64,000 nucleotides of DNA from Evansella sp. LMS18. Lineage in GTDB: Bacteria > Bacillota > Bacilli > Bacillales > Salisediminibacteriaceae. How positions within the stretch are numbered: position 1 is the stretch's first letter; the number at the start of each line of letters is the position of its first letter. The stretch lies in assembly GCF_024362785.1 (NCBI RefSeq), contig NZ_CP093301.1, forward strand, positions 1,736,001 through 1,800,000. The letters are read 5' to 3'. The position numbers and the translations under genes were made by a program. This document shows, one piece after another, positions 1 through 8,910 of this stretch. The notes beneath the pieces were generated by a model. The model did no database searches, was not told the origin of the DNA, and saw nothing but the letters and a program-made list of their open reading frames with translations.

Positions 1-785
1 CCATAGTGTTTCTCCTGGTAAAAATTCTCGTAATCCTCGTCTGTTAACTCGCTTTTATTTTTTCTCCAGATAGGAACCATGCTGTTGACAGTCTGTTCCT
101 CTGTAACTTCTTCAAATTCCTTCTCATCATCTTCTTTCGGTTTGCTCACTTTCACATCCATCTTGATCGGATAGCGGATGAAATCGGAATACTTTTTGAT
201 GATGCTTCTGAGCCTGTGCTCTTCCAGATAGTCATCAAAGTTGTCATCTTCCGTGTTTCCCTTAATATAAAGCGTGATTTCTGTACCGATCTCGGCTTTA
301 TCCGCAGTATCAATCGTGAAGCCGTCCGCCCCTTCTGATTCCCATTTATACGCTGTATCGCTGCCCAGCGCTTTTGTCACTACTGTAACTTTGTCAGCGA
401 CCATGAACGAGGAATAGAAACCTACCCCAAACTGGCCGATAATATCGTGCCCGTCCTTAATTTCTGTTTCCTTTTTGAAAGCAAGGGACCCGCTTTTGGC
501 GATAACGCCAAGGTTATTTTCCAGTTCCTCCTTCGTCATCCCGATCCCTGTGTCGGTAATCTTAAGCGTGCGTGCATCTTTATCGGCGGAAACCTTTATG
601 TAGTAGCTGTCCTGGTCAAAATTCAGTGAGTCATCTGTTAATGCTTTATAATAAATCTTGTCAATTGCGTCACTTGCGTTAGAGATTAACTCCCTTAAAA
701 AAATTTCTCTGTGGGTGTAAATAGAATTAATCATCATTTCAAGCAGCCGCTTTGATTCTGCTTTATATTCCATTTTCACAGCCAT
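1..785 (-). CDS. htpG: Chaperone HtpG (Hsp90), 5' part only
   Basis: This is the N-terminal part of the ATP-dependent cytosolic chaperone Hsp90; the gene runs off the left edge. The visible protein carries the GHKL ATP-binding fold: the helix with [15 protein letters not shown] (about residues 28-42), the DTGIGM loop and the GQFGVGFYS lid motif, all expected for HtpG. The start ATG at 783-785 has the ribosome binding site AAAGGAGAGG a few bases upstream. A sigma-A-like promoter and a CIRCE operator lie directly upstream. The assignment is secure; only the middle and client-binding domains are missing. Confidence 0.97.
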   Translation of the reverse strand, partial: MAVKMEYKAESKRLLEMMINSIYTHREIFLRELISNASDAIDKIYYKALTDDSLNFDQDSYYIKVSADKDARTLKITDTGIGMTKEELENNLGVIAKSGSLAFKKETEIKDGHDIIGQFGVGFYSSFMVADKVTVVTKALGSDTAYKWESEGADGFTIDTADKAEIGTEITLYIKGNTEDDNFDDYLEEHRLRSIIKKYSDFIRYPIKMDVKVSKPKEDDEKEFEEVTEEQTVNSMVPIWRKNKSELTDEDYENFYQEKHY

Positions 786-821
786 AAAAACCTCTCCTTT
801 CAAATCCTTCATGCCAAAATT

Positions 822-848
822 TTAGCACTCTGAGTGCCCGAGTGCTAA
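822..848 (-). promoter_or_regulatory. CIRCE operator (HrcA site) upstream of htpG
   Basis: The sequence is a perfect inverted repeat TTAGCACTC-N9-GAGTGCTAA, the exact CIRCE consensus bound by the repressor HrcA. It lies 37 bp upstream of the htpG start codon and just downstream of the -10 box, where HrcA would block transcription. HrcA regulation is inferred from the family consensus. Confidence 0.93.
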
Positions 849-858
849 TTCTATTTTT

Positions 859-888
859 TATATATCATAATTTATTTTTCCCTGTCAA
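859..888 (-). promoter_or_regulatory. Sigma-A-type promoter of htpG
   Basis: On the minus strand, TTGACA (883-888) is followed after 18 bp by TATATA (859-864), with the CIRCE operator about 10 bp further downstream. The spacing is 1 bp longer than ideal, but the -35 box is perfect and its position relative to CIRCE is typical of class I heat-shock genes. Confidence 0.65.
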
Positions 889-1012
889 CCGGGTGTTCCC
901 CAAACTGCCGGAAAAAAAAGGAGCAGCCAGTGCAATGGGGGCTATATTAATTCGTGGTTTTAAAGGGAGGATTCGTAAATTACACTCCTTAATTTGTCGA
1001 AATTAATGATAT

Positions 1013-1140
1013 AACGGAATGAGGAACCGATATGTCAGAGGCAGAGGTTCCTCATTCCGCTAAATTACAAAAGGCCGTGCTTTATGGAGGGCTTACGGGT
1101 CCTCATTCCGCTAAACGATATAATCGATTGAGGACCGTAA
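1013..1140. repeat. Intergenic repeat cluster with core CCTCATTCCGCTAAA
   Basis: The core CCTCATTCCGCTAAA occurs at 1050-1064 and again at 1101-1115, 51 bp apart. An inverted copy (AACGGAATGAGGAACC) lies at 1013-1028, and a degenerate GAGGACCG occurs near 1130. The first inverted pair can form a long hairpin. No coding potential is seen between htpG and the doxX terminator. Confidence 0.7.
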
Positions 1141-1159
1141 AAAAGCAATTCGCTGTAAA

Positions 1160-1191
1160 TCAAACAACGCCTGGATACTAAAATCCAGGCG
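1160..1191 (-). terminator. Intrinsic terminator after doxX
   Basis: The 9-bp arms CGCCTGGAT / ATCCAGGCG (1183-1191 and 1168-1176) enclose a 6-nt loop. On the minus strand they are followed by TTGTTTGATTT. It lies about 30 bp after the doxX stop. Confidence 0.85.
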
Positions 1192-1222
1192 CTGTTATTT
1201 ACTATTTAACGAATGCGTTTTG

Positions 1223-1738
1223 TTATACCGCCTGGCCCTGGAGCCCTGCACCTTTCAGTTTCCCTCTGAAGAGGACTGTGCGGATATAAGGGATTACCCA
1301 GCGGTCTCCGCCGATTCTGCCAGAGTTATAGCCTGCAGCCAGGATGAAGATGGTAAGCAGTATCATAAATGGGTTAGAAGAAATCGTGCCTGCGAACATG
1401 AACGCGAAGTTCATCATGATTCCGAAGAAAGCAGCAGCTGTAGTCAGAATTCCAAGGAGAAGGCCCAGTCCTACGGCGAACTCTCCCCAGGCAACCATGA
1501 AACTGAATATTCCAGCGTTCGGAAGCGCGAAGCTCTCAATGAAAGCATGATATGTCGGATACTGCTCCATTACCATCTCGTTAGCGACAACTCCGTTTAA
1601 ATAACCTGCAGCGTTAAATCCCTCTTCCCCTGTAATTTTCCCCCAGCCTGCAGTCATCCAGCTCCATCCAAGATATAACCGTACGAAAGTCAGAATACCA
1701 GCAGCAATTTTGTTATTTCTGATAAAATCCATAAACAT
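1223..1738 (-). CDS. DoxX family membrane protein
   Basis: A 171-residue integral membrane protein with about four hydrophobic helices. The DoxX family pattern is visible: an N-terminal helix with LYLGWSWMTAGWGKI, then GEFAVGLGLLLGILTTAAAFFG. Family members are implicated in redox or oxidative-stress physiology, but no specific reaction can be assigned. The start ATG at 1738 is preceded by GGGGG at proper spacing. It is a single gene with its own terminator. Two TGTGA-N6-TCACA palindromes and a TATAAT box lie upstream, so redox- or oxygen-responsive control is plausible. Confidence 0.85.
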   Translation of the reverse strand: MFMDFIRNNKIAAGILTFVRLYLGWSWMTAGWGKITGEEGFNAAGYLNGVVANEMVMEQYPTYHAFIESFALPNAGIFSFMVAWGEFAVGLGLLLGILTTAAAFFGIMMNFAFMFAGTISSNPFMILLTIFILAAGYNSGRIGGDRWVIPYIRTVLFRGKLKGAGLQGQAV

Positions 1739-1842
1739 GATAATTCCCCCTAAAATTAGTTTAGTTATAATGGCTTACCGCCTGATAAATACAATTTTGT
1801 TTTTGCTGTAGTTGAGTGATCACTTATCTTTTCTACATGTTC

Positions 1843-1848
1843 ATTATA
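1843..1848 (-). promoter_or_regulatory. -10 box of the doxX promoter
   Basis: A perfect TATAAT on the minus strand lies about 105 bp upstream of the doxX start. No good -35 is visible; the expected -35 region abuts the proximal TTGTGA palindrome (1861-1878), which suggests control by a DNA-binding protein at this place. Confidence 0.55.
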
Positions 1849-1859
1849 TAACGAGTTTG

Positions 1860-1929
1860 CTTGTGAAAATCATCACAAGTGTGGCTGTTTTGTTGCAAAC
1901 TGGTGACTGAATTGTGACACAGCTCACAC
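1860..1929. promoter_or_regulatory. Two Rex/Fnr-type palindromes upstream of doxX
   Basis: TTGTGAAAATCATCACAA lies at 1861-1878 and TTGTGACACAGCTCACAC at 1912-1929. Both contain TGTGA-N6-TCACA, with centres 51 bp apart. The pattern fits both the Fnr/CRP half-site (TGTGA/TCACA) and, with mismatches, the Rex NADH-sensor box. Which protein binds cannot be told from sequence. Another palindrome, AGTGATCACT, lies at 1815-1824 between the -10 and the gene. Confidence 0.6.
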
Positions 1930-1983
1930 CAATACTGTGATTAACTGCACATGCTTCTTTCCATGGATCGTGGCGGAAAAAAT

Positions 1984-2030
1984 GAAAAAAGCACATAGGT
2001 TTAAGCGTATGCCGCTTCACCTATGTGCTT
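1984..2030 (-). terminator. Intrinsic terminator after the YhcN-like gene
   Basis: The 12-bp arms AAGCACATAGGT / ACCTATGTGCTT (1989-2000 and 2019-2030) are followed on the minus strand by TTTTTTCATT. An inner AAGCG/CGCTT pair extends the hairpin. Confidence 0.88.
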
Positions 2031-2053
2031 CCCTTAGAATATACAGCCAATAC

Positions 2054-2527
2054 TCACCGCATAAAATCGTTTACGATAACCCTGTATTCATAACGAGGAT
2101 TATCGTCTATCAGCTTTTGTTCAAGTTCCCGGATTTTATCTTCTTCTTCCTGGCCGGTAAGTGGTTCATCAAACATTATATTTACCCATGCACGCCTCCC
2201 CATGATAATGACCATTCCTGGGGTTACACCGGGGTATTGATAAACGAGCGTTTCCATTCTGTCCTGGTCGTCTCCAAGATCCTGCCTCGGCGTTGCCGGG
2301 GAACGGTAGCTGGTGCCGGTGTTATTCGCCTCGTTAACAGGATCGAAAGGCTCGTTCATCCGCTCAACAATCCCGTAGTTCGCCGGCCCGGGGCCAAACA
2401 GGCTCCTGTTCCAATCCTTCTGTTTATTTGTATCTGTTGTGAACCCTCCAACATCAGGAGTATCTATATTGTTACATGCCGGAATAAACAGGAGAAGCAA
2501 ACAAAATCCAAGTAAGGTATACTTCAT
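2054..2527 (-). CDS. YhcN/YlaJ-like sporulation lipoprotein
   Basis: A 157-residue secreted lipoprotein. The N-terminus is a lipoprotein signal peptide, a hydrophobic run ending in the lipobox FIPAC, so Cys18 would be lipidated. The C-terminal half (RAWVNIMFDEPLTG onward, with a Glu/Lys-rich helix) has the pattern of the YhcN/YlaJ family of spore or germination lipoproteins. The start ATG at 2527 follows AGGAGG. It is monocistronic, with its own terminator. The family call rests on overall pattern, with no catalytic residues known; the function is probably structural in the spore. Confidence 0.7.
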   Translation of the reverse strand: MKYTLLGFCLLLLFIPACNNIDTPDVGGFTTDTNKQKDWNRSLFGPGPANYGIVERMNEPFDPVNEANNTGTSYRSPATPRQDLGDDQDRMETLVYQYPGVTPGMVIIMGRRAWVNIMFDEPLTGQEEEDKIRELEQKLIDDNPRYEYRVIVNDFMR

Positions 2528-2610
2528 ACAAACACCTCCTACGGATAGCTTCTCCTGATTAGGGCGGTTAAATACAATCGTTTTGCACTGGAAATGACTT
2601 TAAGGGCATT

Positions 2611-2652
2611 AAAAAACACACAGCCATATTTTTCGAAAAATAAGCTGTGTGT
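2611..2652 (-). terminator. Intrinsic terminator after tdk
   Basis: The arms ACACACAGC / GCTGTGTGT (2616-2624 and 2644-2652) contain a nested ATTTTTCGAAAAAT palindrome. On the minus strand a T tract follows (TTTTTTAATG). Confidence 0.85.
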
Positions 2653-2737
2653 CCGGCCTTGCGGCGATTTTCCAGCTCTGTTAAAGGTAAATATTGATTT
2701 TCTGAAAAATCAACATTTGTCTTCAACAAAGATATCC

Positions 2738-3358
2738 TTAAAGGGTCGTTTCAATCGTTTTTTTTACATGAGTGAAAGAAGGCTTTTCCGGCACTTCATG
2801 GCAGTGCCTGCAGCGAGGCTCGTATGATTCAGAAGCCCCTACAAGAATAATCGGGTCGTTGTAAGAAGCCGGACGTCCATCGATCAGGCGCTGCGTTCTG
2901 CTTGCAGGTGAACCGCATGACAGGCAGATTGCCTGAAGCTTCGTGACTGTCTCAGCGAGGGACATCAGTACAGGCATATACCCGAAAGGCTCTCCTCTGA
3001 AATCCTGGTCAAGTCCTGCAACGATGACACGGATGCCCTCATCAGCCATCTGCTGGACCGCATCCACAATGTCCGCTTCAAAGAACTGAGCTTCATCTAT
3101 TGCTACTACCTGTGTATCCTTTTCAAGCACCTCGAGAATTTCCGCTGCTCCTTTCACAGGCATAGCATAAACTTTTGTGCCGTTATGGGATACAACTTCT
3201 TTTTCACTGTACCGGTTATCCATTTCAGGCTTAAAGACCTGTACTTTCTGGCGGCCGAAACTGGCTCTTCGGACACGGCGGATCAGCTCCTCGGATTTTC
3301 CTGAAAACATACTTCCGCAAACCACTTCAAGCCAGCCTTCTCTCCTCGTTAAATTCAT
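2738..3358 (-). CDS. tdk: Thymidine kinase
   Basis: A 206-residue cytosolic enzyme that phosphorylates thymidine to dTMP in pyrimidine salvage. The P-loop GSMFSGKS is at residues 15-22, the Walker B-like [10 protein letters not shown] near 90, and the lasso segment with CLSC and CRHC supplies the four zinc cysteines. Length and motifs match type II (human TK1-like) bacterial kinases. It follows rho and rpmE as in B. subtilis, although the TTCG repeat array separates it from rpmE2. The start ATG at 3358 is preceded by GGGAGAGAC. Confidence 0.96.
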   Translation of the reverse strand: MNLTRREGWLEVVCGSMFSGKSEELIRRVRRASFGRQKVQVFKPEMDNRYSEKEVVSHNGTKVYAMPVKGAAEILEVLEKDTQVVAIDEAQFFEADIVDAVQQMADEGIRVIVAGLDQDFRGEPFGYMPVLMSLAETVTKLQAICLSCGSPASRTQRLIDGRPASYNDPIILVGASESYEPRCRHCHEVPEKPSFTHVKKTIETTL

Positions 3359-3700
3359 AACTTAGTCTCTCCCTTTATTTATAAAAATCTAATCTTGTCG
3401 ATTATCCGGTTATTATGTAAGTATTAACCTGATACCCTTTTTTTACATAGATGCAACGTATACTTTATCTATTATAGTCATGTTAGCTGCTTGTAACAAT
3501 CCGGAATTTCGATTTTGTTTACATATTTTGACGCATATTGACATGGGCCGGGGATTTTGCAATTACTATTTCATTTCGCAATTATGACCTTTAGTTTCGC
3601 AACAAGAACCTTCCATTTCGCAACAAGACGGGCGAAGTCGCAACAAGAGGTCCACTCCGCAATAAGCCCTCCCGTTCCCCGCAACAAAACTACTTATCAA
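3359..3700. repeat. tdk leader region holding a ~21-bp periodic CGCAA array (array 1)
   Basis: Between tdk and the rpmE2 terminator the core TTTCGCAA(C)AA recurs. GCAA starts at 3559, 3578, 3599, 3620, 3640, 3659 and 3681, so spacings are 19, 21, 21, 20, 19 and 22 bp. The bases between cores are largely unrelated. It does not look coding: the spacings break any reading frame. Confidence 0.75.
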
Positions 3701-3734
3701 GAAAAAAAACAGGCAAGGATTAAACCTTGCCTGT
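3701..3734 (-). terminator. Intrinsic terminator after rpmE2
   Basis: The perfect 10-bp arms ACAGGCAAGG / CCTTGCCTGT (3709-3718 and 3725-3734) are followed on the minus strand by a run of eight T. It ends the rho-rpmE2 unit. Confidence 0.92.
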
Positions 3735-3749
3735 CGTTTTTTAATTCAA

Positions 3750-3995
3750 TTACTTCATGTTGTACTTTCGCTTGAAACGGTCTACACGTCCGCCAGCATC
3801 GGCGAACTTCTGACGTCCAGTATAGAATGGGTGAGAGTCGGAGCTTACCTCGACGTTGATTAATGGATAAGTGTTTCCATCTTCCCACTCGATTGTTTCA
3901 CTGGAGTATTTAGTTGAACCGCTTAAGAAAGTAAAACCTGTACTTGTATCCTTAAATACAACCTTACGATATTCAGGATGAGTTTCTGGTTTCAT
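3750..3995 (-). CDS. rpmE2: 50S ribosomal protein L31 type B (zinc-independent)
   Basis: An 81-residue ribosomal protein L31. It begins [14 protein letters not shown] and contains [11 protein letters not shown] and [20 protein letters not shown], typical of L31. It has no cysteine, so it lacks the CxxC zinc site of the standard L31 and belongs to the C-minus type B (YtiA-like) group. The start is placed at the second ATG (3993-3995), 9 nt after GGAG, because the upstream ATG directly abuts the ribosome binding site. It sits directly behind rho, where B. subtilis has the zinc-containing rpmE. Confidence 0.93.
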   Translation of the reverse strand: MKPETHPEYRKVVFKDTSTGFTFLSGSTKYSSETIEWEDGNTYPLINVEVSSDSHPFYTGRQKFADAGGRVDRFKRKYNMK

Positions 3996-4172
3996 TCTTT
4001 TCATCTCCTTCCGCCCTGAATCTTTCGAAACAGAGTATATATGGATGCGTTAAACATCTATTCACACATTAAAGAATTATATCAACTGTAAGCCGAATTT
4101 GCAACAGCTGCCGGATTCTTTTCAGCTAAAAATATTTCCAGCTGCCGCAGCTTTCCAAAAGCAGGCCCTGAA

Positions 4173-5447
4173 TCAGCTTCTTACCTGGTTCCTGCCTGAT
4201 TTTTCCTGTTCAAAAGCTTTGAAGAATTCTTCGTTAGTCTTTGTTTCCTTCACTTTCTTCAGGAAGCGCTCCAGAAATTCAGGCTGATCGTTCATAGTTT
4301 TTCTCATAGCCCACAGGTTTTCGATTTGCTCCTTCGGAAGCAGAAGCTCTTCACGGCGTGTACCGGAACGGCGGATGTCGATTGCCGGGAAGATTCGTTT
4401 CTCGGAAAGACGGCGGTCAAGATGCAGTTCCATGTTACCTGTCCCTTTAAACTCTTCGTAGATAACATCGTCCATTCTGGAACCAGTTTCCACAAGAGCC
4501 GTGGCGATAATCGTCAGGCTTCCTCCCTCTTCAATGTTACGGGCCGCACCGAAGAAACGTTTCGGGCGGTGGAAGCTTGCAGGGTCGATACCACCGGAAA
4601 GCGTTCTTCCGCTCGGAGGAATCACAAGGTTATAGGCGCGGGCAAGACGAGTAATACTATCCATTAAAATAACAACGTCTTTTTTCGCTTCCACAAGACG
4701 CATGGCCCTTTCCAGGACAAGCTCAGCGGTTTTAATATGGTTTTCCGGCAGTTCGTCAAAGGTGGAACTGACGACCTCCCCTTTTACGGAACGCTCCATA
4801 TCTGTTACTTCTTCCGGGCGCTCATCAATCAGCAGGACGATGAGTTCACTTTCCGGATGGTTCTCGGCTATACTGTTAGCTACTTCTTTAAGAAGAAGCG
4901 TCTTACCAGCCTTTGGTGGAGCAACAATCAGTCCCCGCTGCCCATAACCGACAGGGGAAATCATATCAATAACACGGGAAGCAACCTTATTCGGCTGATG
5001 TTCCAGTGTCATTTTCTTTTCAGGGTATAAAGGAGTCAGCTGCGGAAAATGCGGACGCTGTCTCGCGGACTCAGGATCTTCCCCGTTAACGGCTGCCACC
5101 TGCAGCAGTCCGTAATACCGTTCATTCTCTTTTGGTTTTCGCACTTTACCGGAAACGCGGTCTCCGTTTCTTAGTTCGAAACGGCGGATCTGAGAAGCGG
5201 AAATATATATATCCTGGGAGCTTGGTTTGTATGTTGTTGAGCGGAGAAAACCGAAGCCTTCGTTAGGGACAATGTCGAGGACACCTTCCATGAACATTAA
5301 CTCTTCCTGTTCAGCCTGTTTCTTAAGTATGGCAAAAATGAGTTCCTTTTTAGTTAACTGGCTGTAGTAAGAAACCTTAACTTCCTTTGCAAGCTGATAT
5401 AATTCCTTCAGCTTCATTTTTTCTAAATCATTAAGCATTACGCCCAT
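4173..5447 (-). CDS. rho: Transcription termination factor Rho
   Basis: A 424-residue hexameric RNA-dependent ATPase that releases transcripts. Order: an N-terminal helix domain ([18 protein letters not shown]), a cold-shock-like RNA-binding domain around residues 50-115 ([15 protein letters not shown]), Walker A APPKAGKT at about 176-183, then Walker B ([15 protein letters not shown]) and the R/Q-loop region. The start is set at MGVMLNDL (ATG 5445-5447, preceded by AGGTGT), giving a length close to B. subtilis Rho; longer in-frame upstream reading is dispersed-repeat DNA. The leader is more than 800 bp. The gene is followed by rpmE2. Confidence 0.95.
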   Translation of the reverse strand: MGVMLNDLEKMKLKELYQLAKEVKVSYYSQLTKKELIFAILKKQAEQEELMFMEGVLDIVPNEGFGFLRSTTYKPSSQDIYISASQIRRFELRNGDRVSGKVRKPKENERYYGLLQVAAVNGEDPESARQRPHFPQLTPLYPEKKMTLEHQPNKVASRVIDMISPVGYGQRGLIVAPPKAGKTLLLKEVANSIAENHPESELIVLLIDERPEEVTDMERSVKGEVVSSTFDELPENHIKTAELVLERAMRLVEAKKDVVILMDSITRLARAYNLVIPPSGRTLSGGIDPASFHRPKRFFGAARNIEEGGSLTIIATALVETGSRMDDVIYEEFKGTGNMELHLDRRLSEKRIFPAIDIRRSGTRREELLLPKEQIENLWAMRKTMNDQPEFLERFLKKVKETKTNEEFFKAFEQEKSGRNQVRS

Positions 5448-6240
5448 CTGGATCACACCTTTATTTTTTTCATTAATTTTGGCTGTGTTAATACTTTGAT
5501 GTTGATTTTCACTAGACGCTCGCTTGCACCACAGGCCTAAGCGCAACATCTGCTTAATCTTCACTCCGTTTGATTTCGCAGTGTTTTCTTTACCTCGGGC
5601 ATTATGGGGGCATGTCTCTTCCTCTACTAGTATCGCTCTGAGGCAGTGTCCGTCGAGACAACTCGCAGTTTTTCAGGATGTTATGCTCGTCGCTACAATC
5701 AACTTTTATTTTAATAATCAGTATTCGCCATTAACATAGCCTAATATTAAATACAGCTTGCCTTCTATGCCGGAGTTCTCCATGTAAAAACTCTGTTCTG
5801 TTTTGCAGGATAACTGTGAATATATACCGGAAAAAGCGGCTTTTCTACCGCATCTCTATTAATCTTCGGGGGAAACTTACGCTTAAAAGCCAGCTTGCTG
5901 CTATCAGCAGACAGGCTTCGGCATGTGTTTTTACTCAGCAATAAACTACCTGTCCATAAAATGGCGCAGACATGCACATATAATTTAATTTCCCGTATTA
6001 AGACGTAATATTTTACAGAAATTAATTTGGCACCTGAAAATGTAAAGGATGTCCATGTATATGTTCCTTTAAAGTTTGGGATAGATTAGGAAAGCTGTGA
6101 GAAGTTACTTGAGGCTTGAAAAAGCATGGCAAAAACATGTTATAAACAGCTTATCTGCTAGGATAGACATAAATCATCTATATTATAATAAAAGCATACT
6201 ATTTATATTAGTTCAAGCATTAATAACGAATCAATTTAAA
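5448..6240. other. Long intergenic region between rho and glpX, with a degenerate R2-type repeat
   Basis: No supported gene is seen. From about 5497 to 5710 there is a degenerate relative of the R2 dispersed repeat: TTGATTTTCACTA followed by GACGCTCGCTTGC, as at about 34,009-34,036, and the module TGTCTCTTCCTCT...CGTCGAGACAACTCG that also occurs in R1 and in the R2 copy near 21.1 kb. A weak GCGG/CCGC hairpin with five T lies at about 5831-5851 on the minus strand. The rest is AT-rich and probably holds the rho promoter and leader, but no convincing promoter was picked. Confidence 0.55.
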
Positions 6241-6273
6241 AAGGGAACTGAGACAGGGGCAGCCCTGTCTCAG
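6241..6273 (-). terminator. Intrinsic terminator overlapping the glpX stop codon
   Basis: The perfect 11-bp arms CTGAGACAGGG / CCCTGTCTCAG (6248-6258 and 6263-6273) are followed on the minus strand by TTCCCTTTTT. The upstream arm includes the TGA stop of glpX. Confidence 0.9.
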
Positions 6274-7235
6274 CGGATTACCAAATCCGGTTTTTTTGTT
6301 AAAACATGTTTTCCGTCGATAAAACGGACAGTCCCTGATTTAGCCCGCATTACTAAGGACTGGGTGGATCCTGCAGAGCCTTTGTAGCGCACACCTTTCA
6401 GAAGTTCGCCGTCCGTTACACCTGTTGCCGCGAAAATCGCGTCATCTCCACTCACGAGGTCTTCCATTTTAAGGACACGGTTTATATCTCCAATACCCAT
6501 TTTCTCGCATCGTTTCACTTGTTCCTCGTTCTCCGGGAGCAGCCTGCCTTGCAGTTCCCCTCCGAGGCATTTTAAACCTACTGCAGCAATGACACCTTCA
6601 GGAGCACCGCCGGAACCGAGAAGAATATCCACTCCAGTATCCTCAAAGGCTGTATTGATAGCTGCTGCTACATCTCCATCCTGCATGAGCTTTATTCTTG
6701 CACCGGCATCGCGGATATCGTCAATAAGCTTCTGATGCCGCTCTCTCTTCAAGATGGCTACTACTATATCTGAAATGTCTTTGTTTTTTGCCTCTGCCAC
6801 CGCTTTAAGATTATCGATCACAGGAGCGTCAAGGCTGACCTTGCCTACTGATTCCGGGCCTACAGCAATTTTATCCATATACATATCCGGAGCGTGAAGC
6901 AGGTTTCCATTGTCGGCTACAGCCAGGACAGCAAGGGCATTCCAGTCCCCATTAGCAACAATATTTGTTCCTTCAAGAGGATCTACCGCCACGTCAACCC
7001 GCGGGCCGTACCCGTTGCCCAGTTTCTCGCCAATATAAAGCATTGGAGCCTCATCCATTTCACCTTCGCCAATTACGACTGTACCTTTCATAGGCACAGT
7101 ATCGAATACGTCTCTCATTGCTTCTGTCGCTGCCTTGTCTGCAGCTTCTTTATTTCCTCTTCCCATCCACCGGGCAGAAGCCAGGGCGGCTGCTTCGGTG
7201 ACTCTCACTAACTCCATGGACAAACTTCTTTCCAT
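6270..7235 (-). CDS. glpX: Fructose-1,6-bisphosphatase class II (GlpX)
   Basis: A 321-residue gluconeogenic enzyme hydrolysing fructose-1,6-bisphosphate to fructose-6-phosphate. Metal and phosphate site motifs are intact: [10 protein letters not shown] (residues 56-65), DPLEGTN (85-91) and GSGGAPEG in the C-terminal half. The start ATG at 7235 follows GGGGGAAACG. It lies 50 bp downstream of murA2, the same order as B. subtilis, and its stop codon is inside the terminator hairpin. Confidence 0.96.
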   Translation of the reverse strand: MERSLSMELVRVTEAAALASARWMGRGNKEAADKAATEAMRDVFDTVPMKGTVVIGEGEMDEAPMLYIGEKLGNGYGPRVDVAVDPLEGTNIVANGDWNALAVLAVADNGNLLHAPDMYMDKIAVGPESVGKVSLDAPVIDNLKAVAEAKNKDISDIVVAILKRERHQKLIDDIRDAGARIKLMQDGDVAAAINTAFEDTGVDILLGSGGAPEGVIAAVGLKCLGGELQGRLLPENEEQVKRCEKMGIGDINRVLKMEDLVSGDDAIFAATGVTDGELLKGVRYKGSAGSTQSLVMRAKSGTVRFIDGKHVLTKKPDLVIR

Positions 7236-7284
7236 AATCGTTTCCCCCGCTTTATTAGTTATTTTGGTTTTCCCTCTCCGTCGC

Positions 7285-8571
7285 TCAGGAATTCTTCAGT
7301 TCAGCAAGCTCTTTTTCGTCAAGCTTTTCCCGCCAAATTTTGGCCCCCAGCCCTTTCAGCTTACTTTCAAGGCTGGAATAGCCACGGTCAATGTGCTCTA
7401 CACCAGTAATCTCTGTTACACCTTTGGCCATCAGCCCGGCAACCACAAGGGAAGCGCCCGCCCGGAGGTCACTCGCGCGCACTTTGGCACCCTGAAGCTT
7501 TTCGCCCCCGTTAATTAGTGCTGACCGGCCTTCTACTTTAATATTTGCGCCCATTCTTCTCAGTTCGTCAATATGTTTAAAGCGGGCATTGTAGATTGTG
7601 TCAGTGACCATTGATGAACCATGAGCCTGGGTCAGCAGACTTGTAAAGGGCTGCTGCAGGTCCGTTGGGAAACCTGGGTATACAAGTGTCTTAACATCTA
7701 CCGGCCGCAGATTTTCACTTGTTCTCAGAAAAATCTGGTCATCCGCCTCTTCCACCATAATACCCATTTCTCTTAATTTTGCCGTGAGGGACTCCAGATG
7801 ATCAGGGATAACATTATCAATCAATACTGATTGCCCCATGGCTGCACCGAGAATCATAAAAGTGCCTGCCTCGATTCTGTCCGGAATGATCGAATGCCTG
7901 CATCCGTGGAGATGCTCCGTGCCTTCGATTCTGATAACATTTGTTCCGGCACCTTTTATTTTAGCTCCCATGCTGGATAAGAGCGTTGCAACATCGATTA
8001 TTTCCGGTTCTTTCGCTGCATTCTCAATAATCGTTCTTCCTTTTGCCCTGACAGCTGCAAGCATGATATTGATCGTGGCGCCTACACTCACTACGTCCAG
8101 ATAAATCCTTGCACCGATGAGCTCATCAGCCTGGAGATAAATCGCCCCCTGCTCATTTGTAACTTTCGCTCCCAGTGCTTCAAAACCTTTTATATGCTGA
8201 TCAATCGGGCGGGGACCAAGGTTACATCCTCCCGGAAGCCCGATAACTGCTTTTTTAAACTTACCGAGCATCGCACCCATCATGTAGTATGAAGCTCTCA
8301 ATTTTTTCACCCTGCCGTTCGGAAGTGGCATGGCAAACATTTCCTCAGGGTGGATTACAAGTGTATCGTTATCAAGCTCTGTCCGTCCGCCGATTTCTTC
8401 CAGTAGTTCGGCGAGAGTCGCAACGTCAGAAATGTCCGGGAGATTGTCTATTGTCACAGGTGAATCCGCCAGAATTGCAGCGGGAATCAGTGCTACTGCA
8501 CTGTTTTTTGCTCCACTGATTTGAACGGTCCCTTCCAGAGGATGGCCGCCTTCTATCAATAGTTTTTCCAT
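7285..8571 (-). CDS. murAB: UDP-N-acetylglucosamine 1-carboxyvinyltransferase (second MurA paralogue)
   Basis: A 428-residue cytosolic enzyme that transfers enolpyruvate from PEP to UDP-GlcNAc, the first committed step of peptidoglycan synthesis. The active-site loop [13 protein letters not shown] carries the catalytic cysteine at Cys116, so the protein should be fosfomycin sensitive. The N-terminal KNSAVALI motif is present. Its place between tal and glpX identifies it as the MurAB/MurZ paralogue of low-GC Gram-positives. The start ATG at 8571 was taken by family length. Confidence 0.95.
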   Translation of the reverse strand: MEKLLIEGGHPLEGTVQISGAKNSAVALIPAAILADSPVTIDNLPDISDVATLAELLEEIGGRTELDNDTLVIHPEEMFAMPLPNGRVKKLRASYYMMGAMLGKFKKAVIGLPGGCNLGPRPIDQHIKGFEALGAKVTNEQGAIYLQADELIGARIYLDVVSVGATINIMLAAVRAKGRTIIENAAKEPEIIDVATLLSSMGAKIKGAGTNVIRIEGTEHLHGCRHSIIPDRIEAGTFMILGAAMGQSVLIDNVIPDHLESLTAKLREMGIMVEEADDQIFLRTSENLRPVDVKTLVYPGFPTDLQQPFTSLLTQAHGSSMVTDTIYNARFKHIDELRRMGANIKVEGRSALINGGEKLQGAKVRASDLRAGASLVVAGLMAKGVTEITGVEHIDRGYSSLESKLKGLGAKIWREKLDEKELAELKNS

Positions 8572-8910
8572 AACCAGCTTCCCTTCTGTTATTCATAGAT
8601 TGAACTTTTTATTATCAGGCTCAGGCTGTTAATTCCTGATGCCAGGTCAGTCAGACCAGCTCTTGTCCAGTAAAAATCCTTCAATGTAAATGTTACCATA
8701 AAATTCGTATCATCTACCATTGTATACGGAGAAAAATGATTTTAATCTTGGATTATGTAAGAAATCCGGACCTTCCCCGGGCTGGGCCATGGCCTGAACA
8801 CCAATCAACGGAGTCAGCTAACAGATGAAGGCACCTCGTTATGGAAGGTGCCTTCAAGTTTCTCGTGCAAAACTGTGGAAGGCCAGCAGTTTTGGATACA
8901 GGAAATCAGT
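8572..8910. other. murAB leader and tal 3' region
   Basis: This 339-bp spacer holds a hairpin (8827-8855, annotated separately). Its remaining AT-rich part probably carries the murAB promoter, but no unambiguous -35/-10 pair was found and no ORF is credible. Confidence 0.4.
8827..8855 (-). terminator. Probable terminator after tal
   Basis: The 9-bp arms GAAGGCACC / GGTGCCTTC (8827-8835 and 8847-8855) enclose 11 nt. The T tract on the minus strand is poor (ATCTGTT), so it may be a weak terminator or pause hairpin. Confidence 0.55.

Noticed and set aside
5765-5977. 70-residue minus-strand frame between glpX and rho
   Set aside because: No similarity, no ribosome binding site, and it lies in AT-rich leader DNA.
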